Below, one piece after another: positions 34,816-44,250 of a stretch of DNA of 64,000 bases (its first letter is position 1; each line of letters starts with the position of its first letter). Made by a program: the position numbers and the translations under genes. Source of the DNA: Viola odorata (lineage: Eukaryota > Streptophyta > Magnoliopsida > Malpighiales > Violaceae). A model generated the notes under the pieces. That model made no database searches, was not told the DNA's origin, and worked only from the letters and a program-made list of their open reading frames with translations. The stretch spans positions 37,699,514 through 37,763,513 of the forward strand of contig OY829537.1 in NCBI GenBank assembly GCA_963691705.1. The letters run 5' to 3'.

Positions 34816-35313
34816 CTATTTCACATAAACTTGAATATCAGAGGGCTTATAAACATCCATGAAGCACAAGCTATGTACTTCGCTTGGGTGTTTCTTCATA
34901 TCATTCATGTTAAATTCAATCATTTGACCACAATATTTAAGAGTTAAACAACTATGGTAGACATCAATTAAAGCTCTGGCAGTCGTTAGGAAAGGTCTGC
35001 CCAAGAGAACATCGGGGGTGTTGGAAGGAGAATTCTTGTTCATGTCGACAACATAGATGTCGATGTGGTAGATGAAATCGTTGACATGGACAAGAACGTC
35101 TTCAACAACTCCCATGGGGTGGATCATTGACCGATCGACTAGCTGGATGACTACTTTTGTCTCCTTCATGATTCCAATACCCAATCTCTCATATTCTGCT
35201 AATGACAAAATGTTTATTCCTGCTCCAAAGTCACACAAGGCCTTCTCAATTTTCTTGTTGCCTATCCTGCAAGGAATATCGAAGGTTCCTTGGTCTGTAC
35301 ACTTTTTTGGCAT
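34816..35313 (-). pseudogene. Element D aspartic protease
   Basis: The 165-residue frame begins near MPKKCTDQGTFDIPCRIGNK. The active-site segment ALCDFGAGINILSL and the flap/second motif DVLLGRPFLTTARALIDV are visible. Athila relatives usually have C-D-L-G-A-S, so D-x-G is kept. The frame is open but is only part of a polyprotein cut off before RT. Confidence 0.8.
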
Positions 35314-35340
35314 CTCAAAACAGGTTACTAATGAAGCGTT

Positions 35341-35940
35341 CTAAATCAAATTAACATGTTCATCACTTGCTAGCTTCCTTTTATTAGAACACAAACTTTT
35401 AAGGAATCTAGCATAACTAGGAATTTTAGCAATTAAATCAAGCATAGGAAAATTAATTGCCAATTTTTCAAATATTTCCGTGAATTCTTTTTTCTCTTCC
35501 TCCTTTTTGATATTATCAGGTGGAGGTAGAAAGGGTGGAGGTGATTCAACATTTTTTTTCTTCTGTTCTGCAACCTCCTTTGTGGTCAAGGTATAGTCTT
35601 TTGTTACCGGGATTCTTTCTATTTCTTCCAATTCTTCCTTTTTGATCTTCTCTAGTGGCTTGGACTTATACCTTCTCAAGGATTCAAGTGCATTTTCCCA
35701 ATTTCTATTTCATGGCTTCTCTTATTCCTTCTCGTATGCCACTGTCTTTTCCTTTTAGGGTTGGTCTACACCATCCCTCAAATTGATTGAACTGACATTA
35801 TATATAGGCCTGCTCGCAATATTGAGAGGTAATTTCTTCTTTTGATTTTGGTGGCTTTCCGCTAATTGACTGAGTTGTTTCTAGATCTCAACTAAAGTGG
35901 TTGTCAGTGTTTCTTGTATGTCTGCTTGAGTAGCTTGGTT
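35341..35940 (-). pseudogene. Element D gag-protease linker
   Basis: A lysine/glutamate-rich linker with PPPFLPPPDN and FEKLAINFPMLDLIAKIPSY followed by ARFLKSLCSNKRKL, the conserved segment just before Athila protease. Stop codons separate it from protease (35341) and from gag (about 35700-35900). Confidence 0.7.
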
Positions 35941-36078
35941 GTCCTAGAGGGTGTTCAAGGTGTTTTCAATGGAAGGTCCAACTGCTTGTAATTGTTGTTG
36001 AGGTGCTGGTAATTGCAAATACGTCTTATTTTGGTTCTAGAGTTCATTCTGAGATCGGCTGAAGTTAAGATGATTTCC

Positions 36079-36790
36079 TCAAATTTGACTACTCCCTTGG
36101 CTAGTAACACATGTAGAATTTTTTTGCATAAAGTTAACACTTTTCGCAAGCTGATGTTCTGAAGTAACTGAATTTAAAGAAGAAGTAGGGTTAGATTGCT
36201 CTACGGAGATGTTGTTATTGCAGCTTTCTGCTATGGTGCAGAGCAATAGTTTGGCTCGACTTAGCATGAGATCTTGCAAAGCTCCTTCAACTGCTGCATC
36301 AACTCTTCCTTTGTCCTTATAGCTCATTCCATTGTAAAAATACTGAATCTGAACGTGATCAGCCACTCCATAGTTTTGACAGATGTCATGAAGATCTTTG
36401 AATCTACGGTAGTATTCTCCAAACTTCTCATTTTCTTTCTGTTGATTAGAGAAAAGATTCTTCCTGGCTGCTCTGCCTTTACTTACATTCCAGTATTTAT
36501 TCAAAAAGGTTGTTGACATCTGAGCCCAAGTACTAATGATGGGGTTGTGAGGTAGGTTGTAGAACCAGTCCCTCGCCAACTCTTCCAATGACCATTGGAA
36601 GGCCCTTAGCTTTGCTCTCTCTATGGGAACATCCCGAGCTTTAAGTGCATCACACTCCAAATAAAAACTTCTTAGGTGGATGTAAGGATTCTCATCGAAA
36701 TGACCATGAAACTTTTTTAGATTGAGGATGACATCAGTCTTGATCGTCTAGTCTTGATCTATTGGTGGTAAATTAAGGCGTGAATAGGTT
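36079..36790 (-). pseudogene. Element D gag core
   Basis: Open from MECDALKARDVPIERAKLRA through WSLEELARDWFYNLPHNPII and FLNKYWNVSKGRAARKNLFS to YRRFKDLHDICQNYGVADH. This is the plant retrotransposon gag domain. The upstream frame continues to about 36790 with a stop at about 36750. The zinc-knuckle part is not visible. Confidence 0.8.
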
Positions 36791-36923
36791 TCTTGCTCAA
36801 CCCCTTAGCTCAATTCCCCGAGTATGAGTTCCATTAGTTGTTCCATATTTGAGATTGAATTTGCTTGTTTCTTTAGATGATCTGATGACAAGAAGACACA
36901 AAGATTAGTATCCGAAATATTTC

Positions 36924-36941
36924 TCCCCGGCAACGGCGCCA
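36924..36941 (-). promoter_or_regulatory. Element D primer binding site
   Basis: TGGCGCCGTTGCCGGGGA on minus, five bases from the LTR end CAGTCA. Unmutated. Confidence 0.9.
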
Positions 36942-36946
36942 AAATT

Positions 36947-37835
36947 TGACTGGGTGCTGAACCCCTAAAAAATAAATAAGAATTATAACTTGCTACTAGG
37001 GACAAGTAAACTTGTAGATAGCAGTAAGAGGATCGATCCACAGGAAACAATATGGTACTAATTTTAGTAAGATCTTGCAATCATCAAAATAACACTTAAG
37101 TGGGGATTTGAGTGGTCATGATAAAGTTGAACTGTAAAGTAAATAAAGCAAGTAACTATCTTAGTCAAGAATGATGTTCTTGGTCAAGACGATGATATTG
37201 AGTAGTAGATATCAAATATGAGAATGATTCCTAGTAGAGGTTGGCAAGCTCTTAGACAAGAGATACAATCATCGACTCAAGGTTATTCATCTTCGATCGA
37301 CAGAGTTGTTATAGGATCAAGGTACGCTTATGGCCCCTACTTCCCTTCTGTATCAACAACACCTAAGGTACGCTTAGAGATGACGCCTTACCAATCAACA
37401 CCTTGATGGTTAAAGGGTTTACCGAGTTGGCAGATGATCATCAAGGGAAGATAACTCTAGATGAGTATCCTAGGGCTTCAATCAGGACTGGATCTGATTA
37501 ACCTTTCTCCCTAGCATTTCATGGATACACCCAGTAGCACGTAGGAGTCCACCTCGATCCTCTTGGGCTTACAGCCGAGACACCAAGAAGAATGACAATT
37601 TCATTATCTATTCAACACTAAATTGGTCAGATCTAATATCAAACAGAAACACATTAAGAATAATCACGAGATCAATTAAATATAGATGTGAAGACTAAGA
37701 GGATCAGTTAGGCCTTATGTATGCTTATGTCCATGCTTAAAACGCCTCTACTAAAAAGGATTTGTTTAGTTACTTATACACATAATTGAAAAGTAAAATA
37801 AGCAATGTAAATAATTGAAAATAATCCTTCGTTTC
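36947..37835 (-). repeat. Element D 5' LTR, truncated by C1
   Basis: On minus it ends with GGGGTTCAGCACCCAGTCA, with the Athila-typical TTACTTGTCCCTAGTAGCAA shortly before. The far end is cut at 37835 by the Ogre-like LTR of C1. Confidence 0.8.
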
Positions 37836-38849
37836 TATTGATACCCGAATTTTGATGCCATTTTTAATTAATTTTAGCATTTATGTTATTTAGTTAATTT
37901 ACTGGCATTTTCAGTGGATTTACAGTCATTAGCATTTTTAAGTGTCTCCTCGCATTTTAGCATCATCGTTAGCATCGTCAGCTTTCGAAATAGCATTTTT
38001 AATTTTTCATCACGTATTTTCATTATTATTTTTAGCCTAACAAATCACATTTTTTATTATCCGACAATCGTTTGCTAGTTTTTTCTTCGTTTTAGGTCAT
38101 CGCATGAATTTTAGGATTTTTAGTATTTTAGCGCATTTTTAGTATTTTTATTATTTTATTATTAATCACTAAAACCTGCTGCAACCACCTTCTTTTCAGT
38201 CTAATTTCCCCATGCTAACATTAGTTTAAATTACCGTTGCTTAGTTTAATTATTTCGTCGATTAACGTCAAAATGCATCTCTTCGTTTCCCTCAAAATCA
38301 TGCTGTTTTCGTTGCCATTTTCTTGCTGTTATTACATGGCTGTGTTGTAGGAAGAGAGAGGCCCCTTTCGGGCCAAGAACCAGGCGAATTGGTCGCCTGG
38401 TTCGTCACCTCCGTCGCCGGCAGTGGCGCCGACGATGTGAGGTTGAAGATGATGATCACGGGCCACTCGGCCCTTCATGCAAAAATGAAAGAAAGGTGAT
38501 GGGCTTGGCCCATCACCATTTAAATTAATTTCCAATTCCTGGCCCATTTCTCCAAATTTTAAGCTGGGCCCAGCCCATTTATATTTTTCCGAGTCTTCGA
38601 TTCGTTATTTTTTTTACGTAAAATGCTCACATGCTTCGTATAATTATTATTCATGATATGTGCTATTTTTCCTATATGTTATACATGAATTGTTTAGTTC
38701 ACTTTTTTTGTAAAATATTTCGTATGCTTATTCTTGCATCAAGTTATTTATCGAATTGTTTTTATACGTGAGTTGCTCATTTCTTATCGTGATATTTATT
38801 TTCATGTTGTTTAACTTCAGTCATTTATGTTTAGCAATTTAATTTCAGT

Positions 38850-39420
38850 CATTTAAATTACCGCCTACATGGTCGGTCGCATTTTAATTCTCGTAAATAT
38901 TCAACTGCTTTAAGTTTTCGCAAAACTGCTGGAAATCCTTCCGCAAATTATCAATTGTTTACTTTTTCGCACTTTAAATTTCTGCAATTTACTTTCGGCA
39001 ATTTAAATTCAATATACCGCCTATATGGTCGGTTGCATTTTAATTCTCGTAAATATTCAACTGCTTTAATTTTTCGCAAACTGCTTGAAATCCTTCCGCA
39101 AATTATCAACTGTTTAATTTTCCGCACTTTAATTTTCCGTACTTTACTTTTCCGCACTTTAATTTTCCGCACTTTACTTTTCCGCACTTTAATTTTCCGC
39201 ACTTTAATTTTCTGCACTTTACTTTTTCGCAATTTACTTTCGGCAATTTAAATTCAATATACCGCCTATATGGCCGGTCGCATTTTAATTCTCGTAAATA
39301 TCAACTACTTTATTTTTTCGCAAAACTGCTGGAAATTCTTCTGCAATATCAACTGCTTTAATTTTCTGCGATATCAACTGCTTTAATTTTCTGCAATATC
39401 AATTGCTTTAATTTTCTGCA
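38850..39420 (+). repeat. Tandem repeats within C1 LTR (about 150-230 bp unit plus 15-bp microrepeats)
   Basis: The unit ACCGCCTA(C/T)ATGG(T/C)CGGT..CATTTTAATTCTCGTAAATAT then CAACTGCTTTA recurs at about 38862, 39015 and 39260. Within the second copy, seven 15-bp units of the form CGCACTTTAATTTTC run at about 39117-39225. Because 15 is a multiple of three, these units create a spurious lysine/arginine-rich frame. Confidence 0.85.
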
Positions 39421-39424
39421 ATAT

Positions 39425-39800
39425 CGATCATTAAAATCATTTTCCGCATACAATCAACCCAGCATTTAAATTCCCGCATGCTTAAAATCAATCATTTTTC
39501 GCATGCAATCAACACAGCATTTAAATTCTCGCATGCGTAAAATCAATCATTTTTCGCAGGCAATCCACCCAGCACTTAAATTTTTGTATGCTTAAAATCC
39601 ATCACTTTTCGCATGCAATCAACACAGCATTTAAATTCTCGCATGCGTAAAATCAATCATTTTTCGCAGGCAATCCACCCAGCATTTAAATTTTCGTATG
39701 CCTAAAATCCATCATTTTTTGCATGCAATCAACTCAGCATTTAATTCTCGTATGCGTAAAATCCATCATTTTACGTATGCAATCAACTATCATTTAAATT
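39425..39800 (+). repeat. Tandem repeat within C1 LTR (about 58-60 bp unit)
   Basis: The unit AATCAATCATTTTTCGCA, then GGCAATC/TGCAATCAAC and CAGCATTTAAATTCTCG, recurs about six times. It contains the palindrome GCATGC. The same array is found in the C2 LTR at 59500-59930 with a different copy arrangement. Confidence 0.85.
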
Positions 39801-40702
39801 TTCGCACTCATAAAATTGCCTATTTATTTCTCAAGCTATCGCTAACACTCTCATTTTGTAGGTTTTAATTTCAAGCTTCGCTTGAAAGTACGCCTTTCGT
39901 TCCTTTTTATTTATTCAACGCTTGTCGCAAATATCAATCGTACGCATGATATATAGAACTGCTAGAATTAAAATCAACCCACATGAACAACGTGTTTAAA
40001 GAGTTGCTTAAAATGCCATGTTCATATGATTTTAAATTCTCGCTTGTATTGACTACATGTACATGGGGACTTTAGATCCCACATCAGTTTTCCACTTCAA
40101 AAATCTATCATTTAAATTTGTACTCTGTTAGCAATCCATGTTAGGATCACATAGTAATTAATTTAATCATGCATGGCCCGATGATGAAAAAAGAGGGCGC
40201 TCATTCAGTCTTACGGAAAATTCAGTCCCATTACGTTACGGTCAGGAATAATTAATCGATCTTGATAAACGGTAATCCCGTTCGAAAGATCTTTTTATTA
40301 TTCCTGAACGGTCACGATCATAGAAAAGACTAAAGTGACGATTCCTCTGAGGGTCCCCTTTTTCAAAACGCATTTTATCAAACACCTTTTTAAACACCTC
40401 TCTCATCAACCGGTAACCGTTTTCGGATGTGAGTCGGGTGCCTAACACCTTCCCGAGACCATAATACGACCCCGAACTTTTGTCTGGGGTCCAGACCCCT
40501 TTTTTCTGCCTTTAGTTTTTTTTACTTATTATATTTCCTATGCCATGACGATTAGGGTTCCCTAAGCCTAGCAACCAAATTAGGGTGGCGACTTCATTAC
40601 ATGCTGCTCGGCGTCCTTTTACGCCGAGCATCTAAAGGTTATAAATTTCGTTGCACACTCGTGAATTACTCTTTTCCGTAATTTTCGTGGGGCGTGACAG
40701 TT

Positions 40703-40720
40703 TCGCGACTTCACTAGGGA
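40703..40720 (+). promoter_or_regulatory. C1 primer binding site
   Basis: TCGCGACTTCACTAGGGA, two changes from the C2 version TGGCGACTTCACTGGGGA. The type resembles the tRNA-Arg-like PBS reported for Ogre elements (from memory). Confidence 0.65.
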
Positions 40721-40902
40721 CTTTTGGGTCAGAGCTGGTTTTATCTTCTTAGAGAGGTGTTTTATTTGTTTATTTATTTGCTTTGATCAATTGCTGGTCT
40801 GTTTATTTATTTGCTTTATCAATTGTCATATGCATTTCATAGCACCCTACACCCAGGGGACAATTACCAAAATAGGAGGGTAGTAGTGACCCCCTAGGAC
40901 AC

Positions 40903-41090
40903 ATGTCCTGGGTAGTGTTCACCAATCCCAACTCGGATGAACCCCTAAAGCCGGTCGAAAGGTTATACGATTTCGCAAGAAATCGGGAGACTGGACGACA
41001 CTTCAGGGACCTTTTCATGGTATCATCCGGGAACCATTCAAGCCAGTTAGAAATGTCGGAATCAGAGCCCCAACACGTGCATCATGATTG
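40903..41090 (+). pseudogene. C1 leader small ORF, frameshifted
   Basis: Starts MSWVVFTNPNSDEPLKPVER as in C2 (61123-61308). One T is missing near 41013 (four T against five in C2), so the C-terminal third is out of frame. The function is unknown. Confidence 0.6.
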
Positions 41091-41218
41091 TACCTGTTTG
41101 TCGTGGCATATTGACGTGATTTTTCTGTTATACGAACTGTAAATTTTCTGACACGTTCAGGTTACTTTGCATTTAAAATTTTATTTTTGTCCCATAGGAC
41201 CCATTTTGCTCATTCGAC

Positions 41219-41827
41219 ATGTCGGCACCTACACTACTTTCATTTAATATTTTCGGGGGACGAAGTTTAGACGATCAGGTCGCAGAAGGAGATCTGTTGG
41301 AACGTGGGTTCGCCCCTGACATCACCACCAAGATCAAAGTAGAAGTCGTGGACTTTGAATTAACTAGGATTCGGATGTTGAGAAATGAGCTGACTGAAGA
41401 CGAAGAGACACAGTTTGAGGGTATTTATGGAAAGCTACTGACCCTAGTTGACGTAAAGACTGATTGGGGTTGCATCCGGGCAGCCCTAAAATTCTAGGAT
41501 CCCTATTATCGGTGCTTCTCTTTCGACAAAGAGGTAGACTTGACTCCTACGCTAGAGGAGTACTCGGCTCTGATGTGCTTCACCTCTCCTATATCGGCCA
41601 TATACCAGAATGTTCGACTCGACTCCTTGAGTGTCAAAATAAGGCTCGATAAGTTGTTAGGAATCACTACTCGTGTCAGAGAGGGTGACTACTTCTGGTG
41701 CTGGTCAGATATTGAGGCACGCTTTCGATTGTCCAACGAAAAAAAAACGCTTAAGGATTCTGGCTTTCGCCATTGTAGGATTTGTCCTCCTACCGAAAAT
41801 GAGGAATGCCATCGACTTTGCAGCAGC
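41219..41827 (+). pseudogene. C1 ORF1, broken and truncated by C2
   Basis: It opens MSAPTLLSFNIFGGRSL and matches C2 ORF1 for about 200 residues, including DLTPTLEEYSALMCFTSPIS. A TAG at 41495-41497 replaces a Trp codon, and an expanded A-run near 41738-41747 shifts the frame. The coding region is cut after GCAGCAGC at 41827 by the LTR of C2. This is the extra ORF upstream of gag in Ogre-type elements. Its domain resembles a plant transposon-associated family (DUF7745-like, from memory). Confidence 0.8.
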
Positions 41828-43593
41828 TGTTGATACCCGAATTTTGACGCCATTTTTAATTGATTTTAGCATTTCTGTTATTTACTTAATTTACAGTCAT
41901 TTTCAGTTGGTTTACTGTCACTAGCATTTTTAGGTATTTCGTTGCATTTTAGCATCATCATTAGCATCGTCAGCTTTCGAAATCACATTTTTAATTTTTC
42001 GGCACATATTTTCATTATTATTATTATTATTATTTTTAGCCTTAAAAGTCACATTTTTTACTATCCGGCAGTCGTTTGCTAGTTTTTTCTTCGTTTTAGG
42101 TCATCACATGAATTTTAGGATTTTTAATATTTTAGCGCATTTTTTTAGTATTTTTATTATTTTATTATTATTTTTATTCGAGCTTTTATTGGACCCGAGT
42201 AAGTCCGCTCGGACAATAGCTTGACTTTAAAATGTTTTCCATCAACTAGTTGCTAGATTTTTTTCTGGCCGCAACGGTCTACAGCGATTCGTGTAATTTT
42301 CGGCGTAAGGTTATTATTTTTCCGTTCAAACGTTTCACGTTTTTGAACGCGAAAATAAACCCGTTAAACGAGAAATTCTCGTCATTCGCTGTAGACGGTT
42401 AAACCCGTCATATTTTTCTCTACGCACCGGTACCTTCGGCTCGAAAAGTCAGAACGTTTGGTCGCGGGAACCGGCTCGAGGCCATTTTAATCAGATAAAA
42501 GGCCATTTGATCATAGCTATTGATCTGGTCAACCAAGGAAAGTCAACCAGATCAATGGCCCCTGAATTAACATGCATAATGCACGTGAACAGTGCCAAAG
42601 GAGTGTAGCGAAGCAGCCCTCGCCCGAGCCACCTACTCCCATCGCGTCCGTAGCTTCCTGTCCCTCCGCCATCATCACGGCTAGCACCCTAACCTTGCCA
42701 CCGCGACCAGCCGGCCACCACGCGCAGCCCCGCGTCTCCCTCCTCACGCGATCTTCGGCTATAAATAGCCACCCTCCTCCAACGTATTCGGGGCAGCAAT
42801 TTGGCAAGCTTTCTTGCCCTCTCTCCCTCCTCTGATCAGTTGCTTATTTCAAGCGAAGATCGTCCAGTTCAAGGCCTTGAGGTGAGCTTTCTCTCTGTAG
42901 CCTTTTTTTAGTTTTTAAGCCAAATTTTTGTTTAAATTCGTTTGCCTCTTGTTTGAGCAATTTAATTGCTTTCTTTTATGTCATTAATTCACACACATAA
43001 CGTAGATTAAATACACAGTCTCAATTTTAAAAATCGTTAGCTAGATTGTGCGAATTAACTAGTTTTCGATAATTAATGGCTTTGTCATTTTTTTGAAATT
43101 AAATTTTGTACGAGTCAAACTAAAAATCGGGGTTTATACGGTTGGGAAGTCGTTGAAGAGACGAACATTTCGGTACGAACGATTTTCAAATCGGCCATTT
43201 GCCGCCGGCAGTGCGCCGGCGACCAAGAAAGGTGACGATGAACAGTGCCAGGCCAAACGACACTGTTCACGCGGGAATGGGCCAAGCCCATTCCCTTTTA
43301 AATTTTTATGGGCCAGGCACTATTCCTGGCCCATTTTCATCTCTTTTTATTTTTCAATTGGGCCCAACCCATTTTCAATTCTTTCCGAGAGTTGGGGTCA
43401 TGTTTTTCCGTAAAAATAATTCGTATTCTTCATATGATTATTTTTCGTACATTCAACTGTTTTATTTTCTGCAAATATCAACTGTTTAATTTTCTGTACT
43501 TATCAACTGTTTAAATTCTTCGCACTTTAATTTCAGCAATTTAAATTCAATACCGCCTACATGGTCGGTCGCATTTTAATTTTCGTAAATATC
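41828..43593 (+). repeat. C2 5' LTR, first part (before Ret-B)
   Basis: Starts TGTTGATACCCGAATTTTG inside ORF1 of C1 and is collinear with the C1 LTR at both ends. It includes an extra segment absent from C1 (about 42170-43430). The LTR is interrupted at 43593 by Ret-B and resumes at 59064, giving a total of about 3.6 kb. Confidence 0.85.
43589..43593 (+). repeat. Ret-B target-site duplication, left (ATATC)
   Basis: Exact match to ATATC at 59059-59063. Uninterrupted host copies read CGTAAATATTCAACTGCTTT or CGTAAATATCAACTAC, so the join is clear. Confidence 0.9.
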
Positions 43594-44163
43594 TGATAAC
43601 AATTCACCTAAAAGAAGAGGTATTTTCGTCTATCACCCGGGGGGAAGAGACACCGCTACTGTTTCGCACCACCACGGTAGGAACACGATTGCTACCTTCC
43701 CCAAAGGCTAACGCTACGAGGGCTAACGATGCCCTACCGGCTCCTCTCACGGACCTCGTGGATAGCTCAAGGAGTTATCTCACCCCAGAGGAAACCACGC
43801 GTCAGGGTTAACGCTCCGGCCAGTATCCTACCGTGGCAATACCTACCTACACACCTACCGCCAAGGTAGCGTATCACGATAAGGGCGAACCACAGACCCT
43901 AACGCGAGCGATAGCTCCATACTCATTTACTTGGGCGGGAACGCCCCATTCTTCTATAAATACCTCCCCCACAAAGGAGGCAGGTAAGCGGACTTGACTA
44001 GCCAAAACTCTGCCAATTTCGGTACACATACTGACTTAAGCATCGGAGTGTTTCCGCCGGAGACCCCCTCCGGCGCATTGCAGGTACTGTGGACCGTCGC
44101 GCACACTGACCTGAGAGGAGCTGCTCCACCATACATCCTTCGACAAAAGACAAATTATTATCA
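43594..44163 (+). repeat. Ret-B 5' LTR
   Basis: Starts TGATAACAATTCACC and ends ATTATTATCA. TATA box TATAAATA at 43955-43962. A GC-rich inverted repeat (GCCGGAG..CTCCGGC) lies at about 44055-44078, downstream of the likely transcription start, and could fold as a hairpin in the R region. Confidence 0.92.
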
Positions 44164-44186
44164 ATATCAACTGCTTTCATTGAGAG
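44164..44186 (+). promoter_or_regulatory. Ret-B primer binding site, 5' half altered
   Basis: Reads ATATCAAC then TGCTTTCATTGAGAG. The second part matches the Ret-A PBS (TGGTGCTTTCGCTGAGAG), but the expected leading TGG is replaced by bases identical to the host flank right of the 3' LTR (59059-59066). Confidence 0.6.
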
Positions 44187-44250
44187 TCTTGGTTCTATTA
44201 AGTGAGCATCCTTAATAACCAAGCTCCTCCTCCCCGAAGCTAGAAGGATT

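Larger units (their letters stand above)
34801..37835 (-). mobile_element. Element D: Athila-like LTR, gag and protease, truncated
   Basis: On minus: LTR (36947-37835, its 5' part cut by C1), PBS (36924-36941), gag, linker, protease. It ends near 34801 before RT. Nothing of RT, RNase H or integrase is present. It faces E2 head-on at about 34800. Confidence 0.8.
37836..40699 (+). repeat. Ogre-like C1 5' LTR (2.86 kb)
   Basis: Starts TATTGATACCCGAATTTTG (the C2 copy has TGTTGATACCCG) and ends TTCGTGGGGCGTGACA. It shares with C2 the late block GGTAACCGTTTTCGGATGTG and CCTAACACCTTCCCGAGACC. It lacks about 0.8 kb present in C2 (compare 42170-43430). It contains several internal tandem repeats, listed separately. 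Confidence 0.85.

Noticed and set aside
38951..39251. Lysine/arginine-rich frame on minus and its mirror on plus in the C1 LTR
   Set aside because: Both arise from the 15-bp microrepeat, which is a multiple of three; low complexity and inside an LTR.
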